Shown here in pieces: positions 1 to 12,600 of a stretch of DNA of 22,940 nucleotides. The notes below the pieces were generated by a model. That model was not told where the DNA came from. It ran no database searches and was given only the letters and a program-made list of their open reading frames with translations. Made by a program: the position numbers and the translations under genes. Position 1 is the stretch's first letter; every line of letters starts with the position of its first letter. Source of the stretch: Plakobranchus ocellatus (taxonomy: Eukaryota; Mollusca; Gastropoda; Plakobranchidae); the NCBI GenBank assembly GCA_019648995.1, contig BLXT01000208.1, forward strand, positions 217,949 to 240,888, given 5' to 3'.

Positions 1-499
1 AAAAAAAAAGTTTTTAAATGAGATGTCACAAAAGTTAAAGAAAGAGTAACAAAAAAAAGTCACTGAAAATGTGATTTTCACAAGGGGTGTATTATTTTTC
101 AGAAGTTCTTCCTTTTTCTGCTCTCCCCTCTTTTTTCTTCCATTATTTATCATGTACATACATATATATGACTGTATTTCTTATGCTCATCTAAATGAAT
201 TTTGAAACTTTCAATTTTAAAAATGATTTTTTTATCCTGTTCCTGAGGGAAAGTGGCAATGGAAAGAAGAATACTTGAATTAGGGAAAATTCAACGTGCA
301 TGATTTTTTTGTTTTCGTTTTTTTTTTTTTCAAACAATAATGATTTACCTATCTTGTCACTTTATTTTCAAATCTTCTTCAAGAGAGAAAGCACAGTGAA
401 GCAATCATGAAAAGAAATACTGTGCCCAATTCTATTTTTGCTTTAAATTTTGAAAAATTTTTTGTAGGTTATTACCTTTTTGTTTGTACTTTTCTCCAG
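1..499. other. Partial intron at the left edge
   Basis: This AT-rich stretch lies upstream of the first resolved exon. It opens with an A9 run and includes a T run around 320-330. I see no cadherin motif in any frame. The phase-1 entry of the exon at 500 requires an upstream exon outside the window. Confidence 0.7.
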
Positions 500-621
500 G
501 TTTCCTGTCTGTTGTGGGCCAGTTGGACTATGAGATGAAGAAAACCTACAGTCTGGTTGTGAGGGCCACAGACATCTTCACTGGGAGCTATGCAGAGACC
601 AAAGTCAATGTGGAAGTGGAG
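500..621 (+). CDS. FAT1/2/3-like: Exon 1 of window: second half of cadherin repeat CA1
   Basis: The acceptor is tttctccag before 500 and the donor is gtgagg at 622. The exon enters in phase 1, so its first two bases (GT) complete a codon begun upstream, probably the Gly of a D-x-x-T-G motif. It leaves in phase 0. Residues 1-40 include LDYE, a variant of the calcium-binding LDRE motif, then YSLVVRATD, the usual F strand. The first half of this repeat must lie upstream of the window. Confidence 0.9.
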
Positions 622-3600
622 GTGAGGGATTTTCTGACAGCAGACAACTCAAAATGTTTTGAGCATTTTTTTTATGCGGAGAGGCGAAATATGTATATTA
701 TAAAACTATTTAGATTTACAACCATTTAGGAACCGCACGTCATATTTATCAGAATGTAGGTACATAAATGTATTTATTATCATTTTATTTTGTTATTTTT
801 GTTAGTTTCATTAATCATCTTGCTTCTTTGAATGTAAGAATTTGTGAATGACTCAGTTAATCAAAACTTTTTTTTTTGTTGTTTTTTTTTGTTGGTAATA
901 AGATAATTTTACTGACTCCTGATATTCATTTGAAAATAAAACACAACAAGGCAAATTGTCTTTGCTGTCAAAAAAACTAGAAAGGACTAGAATCTTGGTA
1001 CATGTTTGACTGTCTCTTTATTATTTAATGCTGGCTTAGTGATAGATCAATATGCATTAGCACTACAAAAAAAATGGCCTTATAAAAGTCAATTTGCAGC
1101 AACAAACTTCTTTAAGTTACCATTGTTTCACAGTTAAGTGAGTTTTTGCATGCCCATTTCTTTTTACATTCTCTTATTTCTGTTTCATGTTTGGTACAAA
1201 TAAATATTTACCAAACCTCAGATAGTCTATGATTATTTTGGTAAGTTTGAATGTTGATGCAGCAATGATAGCACTACATTGAACAGCACTATTGCAACAG
1301 TTTTAAGCCAATATGATGCACATACGGGCTGCTGTTAATAATGACAATAGTGAAATGAATGCAGATTTGATTTCAGATCTCTAGTTAATTATTGACTTTC
1401 TCCATATGACTTTCTTTTGAAGTAACTGCTCTTTACCGATACCATCTACAAATTAAGGAGAACCGCTCTAATCCTTAACAATCTGTGTTTTATGTCTTTT
1501 TTAGGATGTGAATGACAATCCTCCTGTGTTTACATCCATGGCATATTCGCACACACTTCCCGAGTCGACACAACTAGGTGGTCTGGTCCTGCAGGTACAA
1601 GCCAATGATTCAGATAGCGGTGCGAATGCTGTCGTCTACTACCAGCTGGCTCCTGTTTCACCTGACAGCCATGATTATGAACACTTCCAGGTAAGGGGAT
1701 CAGAAAGAGAGAAACGACAATGTGTATCAGTAGGGTTAGATATGGGTTTTAGTCATGCAATTCATTCACAATTGTGGATGGCCATAGGCTAAAAGAGCTA
1801 GAGGGGCTCAGTGTCACTAACCCCAGTATTACTAGCTCCACAAGAAGATATATGAGGAACTAAACAAAAACTAATAGTTCATAATATGCAAAGAGAATAA
1901 AGGAATAACAGCACAGTTTAAATTAAGTAGTAAGTTTTGAACAAAAGGAAAATTGAAAGCATTATACATTTTCTTGCTTAAATTTGTATCTTTAAATTAG
2001 CATTGATAATACTGTCTTAAAATCTTATGTGCTTAATTGACAATCTAAAGGATATAATATCTCTGTCAACCTATATCCTGATGACATAGCGTGTAACAGT
2101 TTTGAGGGAGAGAGGAAAAAAACAAAACTGTTTAAGCTCTTTTTTTTCTCTCTGATCAATGTCTTTTAAAAAAAAATTCGAAATCCCAATTTCTGGCACA
2201 TAATTAGGATTGAGTTCTTCAGCAAATCTCATGAACTAGTTTCCAACTGCATCAATCATGGTATAAAATGTTCAAAATGCATATTATATGTACCTGATAG
2301 CTTCACCACGGTAGTTTTGATTTTGTTTCATTCAAGTTGCCATCAGTAACTTTGCTCTGGTTGTTAATGTTCAGTTTTACTACTGTTTTTTTTTTTCTTT
2401 TCTATGCATTTCAATCCAATAATTATCTCTTTGAATAAACAGGACAGTATCAAGATTTATTACCTTCCTTACGCAGTAGAAAGAAAGAAAAAACAAACAC
2501 TCTTCATCTTTTCCAGATGGACCCAGAGTCAGGGAAGATAATCCTGAGGAAAGCCCTGGACCACGAGACCCAATCAGAGTTCACGTTCTTGGTGATAGCT
2601 CGAGATGGTGGGATTCCTTCTCTCAATGCCACGACCACTGTAAAAATAAAGGTAACAATAATTTGTTCTGTACCTCTCCATATAAGATGTTCAACTTTTT
2701 ATTGGCATGAAGAAACTATGATTATCTGCATGCAGATATTTGTACATAGTGGTAGTGGGGCTTTTATCTTAAGATCAGTTTATCAGGTTTTTTGTGCGTA
2801 AAACAGTATGCTTTTTTTTTATTTGTAGAAATCAGTAAATGAGAGAGGATTATTTTGAAAAGTATAGCCAGAAGACACTATTTGAAATTAAAATGAAATA
2901 ACATTTGGAAACAAAGATGTTGTTGACATTGTTTTCATAATTTGCAACACAGTGAGATATACTTGACTGATTACATTGTTCTTATAATCATCAGTTCACT
3001 AATGGAAAATAATTCAGTGTAGTTTCAATAAAATGTAGCTGAAGATTTAATACTGCTAGAAAAATCAAATATGATTTTGTACATAAGTATTTTTTCTTTT
3101 TTTTTGGTATTTGTTGATATTTTATTTTATTGATTATTGTTTTTACTTGCTTGTTCTCAGGTTCTTGATTTGAACGACAATGCCCCAGTCTTCACACAGC
3201 TTTCCTATGATTGTTACATAAGTGATCAAGCTACACGAGGACAGCTTGTGTTTAAGGTCGTGGCCTTTGACCCTGATGATTCTGATGTTGGCAATTTAGC
3301 TTACAGGTTGAAAACATGGCTTTTTTCCTCTTAATGTATTAAAGAAAATAGAGAAGTTTTTTACTCTCATCTCATTGTAAAATGCCAAGTTTGTAAATTT
3401 AAAACAAAAATCATAGGGTTTTGCAGACCTCTCATATTTTACAAACTTATTTTGAAAAAATTTTTTACAAAAAATATTAAAGATGCAAATGAATGGTAAA
3501 TTGAGCACTTTATACATTTTATTTTTATCAATAAAATTTATCCTGTGATATTTTAATTTAATTACCCTCCAGTGTTCGGCTTGAAAGAAAACATATTTAA

Positions 3601-6600
3601 AAATCTATTTGGAAGTAAACAACCTGACATAAGCTTTTTGCCGAAACTCACATGTTACTAACTTGACTTATTTGTGGCACAAAAACTTGACTTTATCTTT
3701 TATTAATATGTATTTTGGAATATGAATTATGCAAGTATAAGCTCAGTATGTGATTCTGGTCTTCGAAATTTTCCCTCCAGCATTGTGGATGGAGACGAGC
3801 ATTCAACATTTTCCATAGATGGGCAGACTGGCGCTATCTCTTTGTCAGAGCAACGTAATCCAACCCTGGCAGCTGCCTATACTCTGAATGTCTCTGTCAG
3901 CGATGGTGTATACACAAGCTTCTGCCGAGTCACTGTGGATGTAAGGAACTCGAATTCTCACACTCCAGCGTTTTACAAGGATCTGTATGTCATGGATGTT
4001 ACAGAATCCTCGCCCTATGGAGAGGGTCATGTCCTGGTGAGGACCTCTGCTGAGGATCCAGACCGTGGAAACTACGGCATGCTGACCTACTCTATTATGA
4101 ATGATGATATGAAGCAGATATTTTCTATTGATGCTGATACAGGTGAGGTTTTCAGGTGCTTGTGTATATATATGACTCAGAATTTAAAAAAAATGCTCTT
4201 TTTTTTTTTAAAGAAAGTAAATTTGGAAAAGAAAGAAACAAATTGATGGGAGAATTGGTGGTATTTTAATGCTAAATTTACTGAAGAGGTTTTTAGCTGA
4301 AAATATGTGGTTCCATGTTCCTCCATTGTGTTTTGTGAAATTCAAATAGGTATTTTTTAAAATTCTATTCTTTCAAATACATCATTCTTGAATCTTCTTG
4401 AATGGAAAAAAATGCTCCACTTTGGTAATGTTCAAAAGGTAGTGCTGTCCACTTCAATTTTACATTAGGATAAAAATTATTTTGGAAACAATATATGCAA
4501 ACCTGTAGGGAATTTAAATACATAAATGGACTTGATTTACCAGTATTTAAGTTTAGTAGACTACATTGAATTGTTTCAATGCAAAAATCAACTCCCATTG
4601 TCTGGTTTGACCCACATATGAGGTAGCAGGGGACAATCTTTAAAGTTCTTTCTCATTTAATCCAATCCACTTTCAATTTCCACCACATCAATTTTACTTA
4701 ATGAAGGTAAATATGTTATTTTATTATTTTTTTTTTTCAAGCAAATTTGGTAGATATTGAGCATTTTTTGCGTCACATTATTTTTTCCCCCAAAATTTCA
4801 TTTGTTATTCAAAACAACTCTCTCTAAGTGTTTGAAGAAAATAGGGCACTTAAAATACCTTATCACTTGTCAAATGCATTAAAAACGGTTTCATGACTAA
4901 GTTTCTATTTTGGTTTATTCATTTATAAGTTTTGAAATATGAAAAGAAAATTTCTTCTCTTTTAGTGGGTGAGAATGTGTTTTGCCCATACAGAATTTCC
5001 TGAAAAAGATTTACAACATTTATGTTTAAAAAAAAAAGAAACCATTTCACAGCTATTTCTTTTGTTCCATCTTTGATGTGTCTTCTCACAATAAACTTTC
5101 TCTCAGGTGAGATCATATCCAAACAAGCCTTAGACCGTGAAGAGAAGGCTCAGTATTCTTTCCAAGTCTCTGCCAGGGACAATGGAGGTCGCACAGGCTA
5201 TGCCACAGTGTTGCTGCGTGTCAGAGATGTAAACGACCATGCCCCACAGTTTATTGCAAAGGATTTCCGTTCTGTAGTGTTCTACAATGCAAGTGTTGGT
5301 ACACCTGTTCTTAAGGTGAGAGAAGAAAAATCAATCTTAGATGCCTTTTGAAAGTTATATCTGAGTTTAGATATCTAGGATATCATATGTTCCTTCCTTC
5401 TTATTTGAGGGAGAAAGATGGGAAACACAAAGGCAGTTTGTGTGGCATATGTATTTAAAAAAATATTTTAAATTGGACTTACAAGGTTACTTTTTTTTTA
5501 ATCAGATCGGGAGATATGTAAAAAAAAATAACGTTTTCATAAAGATAATATTGTGCAACTTAACTGAAGTGAAATGCTTTCTTGATTTTCGCTTATCTTT
5601 CTGGAGCAGATTGAAGCCCAAGATGAAGATGAGGGAGATAATGCAAGACTGGTCTACAATATTCATCAAGATCCCAGCATGGCTGAGTTGTTTGACTTGA
5701 ATGCAGACACAGGCGAACTGATTACCAAGAAACCTATGGCAACATATGGTACATTTTGGTTATAAGAAAAGATGGTGCTAAATGACACATGCAGACTTAG
5801 CTTTTTTTCTCCTGCAAAAATTATAATGCTATCCATATTATATTATTAGGTTTCATGATTTCTTATTAAATATTTATTTATTGCTTTCTTCAGAAAATAG
5901 TTTTTGTTTGTAATTCATAGACAAGTAATGATGAATTTTCAGTTCTATTTTATTATTATTATTTTTTAAAAAATTGATTTTAAAATTATGATGCAATACT
6001 AATCTATGAAGATATCGTGCTATAAAAGCACTCAATACAATGTTTTTTTTTTCTTTTTTCGCTTGATATAACATAACCCTTTTCTATGTTGATATTTTTT
6101 ATGAATGGTTTGCCTGCCCCCAAAGCTACTGTATATGTATCAGCTTCTGTGTATTTCTTTCTTCTTATTTACGTTTTTGTTTTTTGCTTTCTCAGAAAAC
6201 AAAGTGTTCCAGTTCTTTGTCAGAGTTACCGATCAAGGAAACCCTCCTCTGAAAAGTCATGTACCAGTAGAGATTATGGTTTTAGGCCGCAATGATAAAC
6301 CACCTCGATACCCCCAAGAGGAAAAACTTTTCATAGTTGATGAAAATGAGCAGGTGAGACTCAGCATGCCCTTCTCCCCCCTCCCCTCACCACGTCCCTT
6401 AAATTGGTCTTCCTAAATTAGAAGAGGTGACTTCAGTATCCACAAAAAAAATCAGGTTTTTATGTTGGAATGTAGCAAATAAATTATCTAGTTTTAGTTA
6501 GAGTCTTCAAAAAAGAGTGTTATGCTTCAAAGAACTATGTTAAGTTTCTAGCTTTGTTCCTCCATTACTGTATAAAATGCACGAAAGTGAAATAAGCAAA

Positions 6601-9600
6601 CTGATGAAAGTATTAAAAAAATGAGTAGATTTACTAAATTTACATTTCTAAATCCCCTTTTTCATGCCTTTGAACGTCACATATTTTATCATTTTCTGTT
6701 GTCACTCTCTGTGCCAAAGTGAAAACATTTGGTGCACATATAGAAACATTAGGTCACTTTCATTTTGATTTTTATTCTTTTTAATTCAGAAAATTATTCA
6801 GGCTAAGACAAGAATTTTATCAAGACCCACATGAAGACTTATGCTTGTTCTTCTATTTATCTTGCCATTTTAAAAACCAATACCAAGGTGGGAACCATTG
6901 TAGCCACAGTGAGAGCTGAAGGACCACCAGGTATCACATACTCTCTTGTCCCTGGCTATACCAACGCAACCAATGAGCCGCCCACCTTCACAATCACCAG
7001 TCGAGGAGGGTTACAGTTGAGGCGTCGCCTAGATAGGGAAACCACACCCATGTACTCCCTGACAGTCCGGGCACAGACGGATGGCTCCCCTCCACTGGTG
7101 GATCATATGAGAATCACTGTGCAGGTAAAAATGCCCTAAAAGTGTGTAGAGTTTATGTTGTATAACAATAGAAACTTCAACTTTTTATGCACAGTATGGC
7201 ATTTTGCCCACATTTTTATGTGCAATGCTTTAGCTGCTGATGTAGTTTGTCCATGTGATCTACAAAAAAAAAAAAATAATGCACAAGTTTGTAGAATAAT
7301 TACAGTTTCAAGTCTTCAAATATTCCTGTGCATTTCAATCAATATCAGCATAAGAGGGATTAAACAAAAAAAAATTTTCTCGCCATCAGATTCGGGATGT
7401 GAATGATAACCCACCTCGCTTTTCGTGTTCACCCTATGAGGTGACAGTGCCAGAGGATGCTCCAGCTCAGCACCAGCTCATACAGCTACAGGCCTCAGAT
7501 AAAGATAAGGAGGTTGTTCCTCTCAGGTAAGGACATGGAATTCCTGATACATTTGATGTAAACGTGTTATGTACATGCAAATCTCTTTCATTGATTTTCT
7601 GAATATGTCAACATTGATATGTTTTTTGTTTCAATTTTTTAAAAGTAAAAAATGTATCTATGTATTCAAATGCTTAGCCTTACCATTTTTCTCTTTAGCA
7701 CTTGGCTTTAAAAAAAAGTGTAGGGTTTATTCTTTTTATACTTTAAGGCTGTGTTACATAATAAATGAAAAATAGGGTAAAAACTTTAATAAGAGAGCAT
7801 TATTTATTCCTCTTTGGCTATTGAAAAAATGCATCAACTTTCTCTTATATTGAAACAATATCAACAGTCCTTTTGATGAATATATGTATACAGATCACTG
7901 CCTTTTAAGCTTGCATTATGGCATATTGAATTAAATGCTCAACTATGCAATCTTTTTTTCTTTGCTGAATTCGAGATGCCTTTTAAAAGTGAGAAATATT
8001 GCAACATGTGTGTGGTAAGGCACATACTTAATGTGAGATAACTAGAGAATTCATTCAGATAATTTTGCTTCAGGGCATCATTGTCATTTACTGTGTATCT
8101 CGTTATAACACCTAACTCTTTAATTTGGACTAATCAGTTCCATATTTTAAACCTAATGCCTTGCAGGTACGCTCTAGGACCTGGGACAGAGGAGCTTTCT
8201 TCAATATTTGCCCTGTCCCCTGATTCAGGCTGGGTCACTCTGTTGACGCCTTTAGATCGGGAAGCACGCTCGTTCTACAACTTGAGTGTGTTGGTATGGG
8301 ACACACCAGACTCTGCTGGCCGTAACTCGGATGTTTCTCTGACAGCCAGCACCAGTGTCCTCATCACTGTAACAGATGTTAATGATAACGCACCCACTTT
8401 CCAGGTCTGTGGGAAAAGAGAGGCCTTAAGCATTATGAAGATAAAAAAAGTAGATGTCTAGATTAAAATTTTTAACGTTTAAATTGTTATCAGAGATAAC
8501 CCTTTTTTTATTTAAAAAAAAAGAGAGGTAGATTGGTTAATACCTTCCAATAAAATGTTTGTTTTCTGTTCCGTGATGAGCTTTTCAGCAAGGGCTTCTG
8601 ATATGATCATCAAGGTATCTGATATTTATTTAATTTTTATTTATTTTTAATGTCTCAAATGTTAATGATTCTGATTTTTTTTTTTCCATTTTGTTTTTCA
8701 AATGGAAGAAAAATAATCCTATTTAATTCAGTTTGCAAGAAGCTTGAAACTCTCTATAGATCTTTTCATCCAAAACAAACATCTCTTTTTCTAAAGGCAA
8801 CTGCCTCTATACCCTTACATCAAATACTTTTTCAATGATATGGAGATTTTTATTCAAGGCTATGAGCTTTGAGATTGTATTTTAAATGATACCAACATTG
8901 GTATATCAAAGTATTCAGACACAGAATACTTGGCTACCATCAATGTGTTCAATAAATTAAGCTTGTTATTTTATCCTTGCATTTTCTATGCAAATTCTCC
9001 AACAGTGGAATTTGGGTGCTTGTAATTATATCGTTTGTTCAAGCCCCTGTACTTCCAAGAGTACAATTGTTTTATGTAACTTTAAATTTTGTTCTTGAAA
9101 TTGTATATCTACAGAGAGGCAGTGGTTCAGGCTATGCGACTGCAGTCAATGAAGGGGCTTTGCCAGGGACTGTGCTCCTCACACTGGAGACAGAAGACGT
9201 TGATTCAGCGGTAAACTCTGATGTTACATTTTATATCACAGAGGGTGACCACCTGGATCAGTTTGAGGTTGGTGACAAACTTAGAGGGTTAAGATTTTTT
9301 CTTTTGATGGCTTTCAATATCTATCATAAAACTCACTCTTCTCGAAATGGCAGTCAAATAAGGTTTTGTATTTGCTTAGGTCAAAGTTTAGTTAAAAAGC
9401 TTGTTTGTCTTTTAGGGTAAAAAAAATAATTTTCTATTAATCTGTAATTGCGCTTCTTTATGGTGAGAGTTGATATGGTTCCTTGTAATTGCTTTATTCT
9501 TTAAGTAATTATTTTTTACCCTACATTGAAACAGACAATGCCTAGGTAATACTAACAATCAAGACTACAGTAGTGGCTTATATTTTTCATTTCAGCTCTA

Positions 9601-12600
9601 TAGCACTGGTGAGCTTCTGGTGAACCGAGAATTGGACCGAGAGGTAACTTCCAGCTATCGACTGCGTATTGCTGCTACAGATGGGGCTCATGTCTCTTAC
9701 ACCACAGTGACTGTTGATGTTTTAGATGATAATGACAATGTACCAGTTTGTGACAAGGTAAGGAAAACTCAAATCTCTTTTCAGCATTTGTATGTTTGAG
9801 TAGATCCCTTTACCTCCTTGAAAAATAAAAAGAGAGATTTCATTCTATTTTTAAAAAAGAAAAAAAAAAGAAAAGGAAACTAGATCTTCTTTCATTACCG
9901 ATTTAAAAAAACATGCATAGATTTGACATTAAATTTTGTCCTTTATCATTTTATCCCGTCAAAGTGGTTTATCTTTGTAATTGTCGCACTAACCTAAAAA
10001 ATTCTTGCTTCTTGTCCTTTTATTGTCTTCTGTCAATGTCACTTTGTATGAGATCCTACCAGAATTGTGGAGAGGTTAAATTGTGGCCTTCAGGAGCCTT
10101 TTTAAGTCTATTACTACTGCACAAAATAACTGTCTTCCCAGTTATCAGTTAAAGCAAGTACAGTTGAATCAGTCTGAAATATTTTCTCCTGTGTTTTGAA
10201 ATCTGTATGAAATCCTTGGATTTTAATTACATGAACTTTCTTTCAAATTTTCTTTTTCTCCTTTACAGCCTGTTTACCAGTCTGTTGTAAATGAGGATGT
10301 CACTGTGAACACCATGATTGTCCAGGTAAAAGCTACAGATGCAGACGACCCAACAACCGTCAATTCCAAAGTTACATACAGTTTGAAGGAAGAGGAATCT
10401 TATGCTGGCTCATTTGAGATTGACTCAAGTTCTGGTATATTTTAATCATTTTTTTGAATAGAAAAAACCTATTTGTGTCCAGACAGGTTGAAATCAACTG
10501 CATTTTTAATACTTGTATAAAACAATTGATTCAGACTGAAATTGCATTGTGTAAGTTTTGTATTTGTGAAAACTGAACACAACTGAGTTGATTCTGTGAC
10601 AAGATGTAAGCATTTCAAAGTTGTTAAGAAATGTAGTTTGAAAAATAGGAGAAAAAAAAAATTAAAATATTTAGTTGTCCAACGTTTGCATTTGCTACAT
10701 CCAACTTTTTAGGACTGGTCTTAAAAAATGGGCACTTTGTTTCAGTGTATATTATACTGGATTTTTCTATTTGTCTTTTTTTCTTCATTATTTTGTCTTT
10801 GGTTCCAGTGTGCACGCTCTTAATTGTGCACTTTATTATGCATCTACTCTAATATAACTGTATAATTGCATCATTTTTTTGTCCTTTTGTAGGTGTGATA
10901 CGCACTGCCCAGTTGCTGGACAGAGAGACGGCACCAGAGCTTCGTTTCATTGCAGTGGCCACTGACGGAGGGGGTCTCACTTGCTCTGCCTCTGTCATTG
11001 TCTTGCTGAAGGTATGCAGATTTATGTGATACATTATTCTATTTCCTTTCTGCCTGTCATATTAAGTGCTCGTTTGCTTGTGCTATACAGCCTTTGGACC
11101 CATGAAAGAAGGTTCCTTTGGATTTAATGATCCAAGTTCTCTTTTCCCAACAGTCTTCAATCTTGCTAGCACAAGTTGAACGTAACTCTATCAAGACAGA
11201 CTTTTTTTTGGATGTAGACGGAATTTATGCTGAAGAAACGTGGGGATGGGGGTTAAAATTTAAGTCAAAGTTAAGATGATTTCGTTTGAAAGCTGACAAT
11301 GGCTAAGTGAGGATGATGAGGCATCACTTTCTTTGTTGACTGTATTTGTAACCTTCACAAAAAAAAACACAGCAGTTAGATATGACCTCGATAGAGATTC
11401 ATACAGGAGATCCAGAGATCTATTCTAGATCTTGACCCTATATTCCTAATATGACTTATTTCTAGCACAGATTGAGGAGGTACGGGGAAAACTTGCAGCT
11501 ATGAAGAGTTTTATAATAACTCTTATTCTCTGAAATTTAGACGAGTCAATGTCTGCTTACTTTGCTATTTTTTTTTTTTTTAAACAAAATATCTAAAATG
11601 TGTGCATATGTCTTCTAATATCAATCTACTCATCATCTCCTAGGATGTTAATGACAACATCCCTGTGTTCCCTCCGGGCAGCTTGAGAGAGGCATATAAT
11701 ATAAAGGAAGATGCTAAACTTCACACTCTGCTTACAAGAGTGGCAGCTACAGATGCTGACATAGGTAAGAGGGCCCTCAGAGTATTGAGAACAGTAATGT
11801 AATAAGCTCAAACTGAATGAAAATGCCTGAGAGAGTTTTGGATTGAGCAAAGATAAATAGTCAAACAGGAATATTTTCTTAGTGATGCACAGATGGGTCT
11901 TAAAATTTCGAATGATTATAGCATTGTCATTATTATTCATTTTTTTTTTTTTTTTTTTTTTTTTTCTCACACATACACACAAAAGCGTTTGGCATCATCA
12001 TCAATGCATTTCCAAACATTTTGAAGTTATGTTCATTAACCTCCTTGACTTTTTACAGGTATTAACAGCCAAGTGCGCTATGGCCTAAACCAGGAGAATC
12101 CCAAAGTGTTTGAAATTGACCCAGATACTGGCATCATTAGCCTGGTGGCCTCTCTAGACAGGGAACAGAATTCTCACTATGAGTTGACAGTCACTGCACA
12201 CAATTTGGTAAATGTGTAATCAATTGTTTGCATGGTAGACATGAATTTGCTTAGGATAGCTTTACTATCTGATAATTGTCAGGAAAGATTGAAAATATAA
12301 AAGCTTTGACACTATAAATTAGCAGTCAGAACAAACAATATGGTAAATGCTAACTCTGACATGGATTTGCATAGTATAGCTTTGCTACCTGATACTTGTC
12401 AGGAAAGATTGGAAATGTAAAAGCTTTTTCACCATGAATTAGCAGTCATGATATGCAATTTGGTAAATGCTAACTCAATCCTTTACATTATAGACATGGA
12501 TTTGTATAGCTTTCATGCCTGTTTCTGGTCAGATAAGATTGAAAATATCAACATCTGTGTCATATACTGTAAATTTTGTTTGTATGATCAGAAAACTAGG

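Noticed and set aside
2517-2519. ATG at the first base of the CA2 exon as a translation start
   Set aside because: It is preceded by a splice acceptor and continues the upstream frame; it is an internal Met of the repeat.
5440-5700. 86-codon open frame over the middle of CA5
   Set aside because: It reads out of frame with the exon at 5610-5748; the correct frame gives cadherin motifs (DEDEGDNARLVY, DADTGEL) and joins both neighbours in phase.
6831-6887. In-frame upstream extension of the CA6 exon
   Set aside because: It is open but adds residues with no cadherin similarity and disrupts the spacing from DENEQ to VGTIV; an acceptor at 6887 fits better.
9268-9275. Alternative donor GTGACA at 9272
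   Set aside because: It would shift the phase by one and produce a stop codon within three codons of the next exon.
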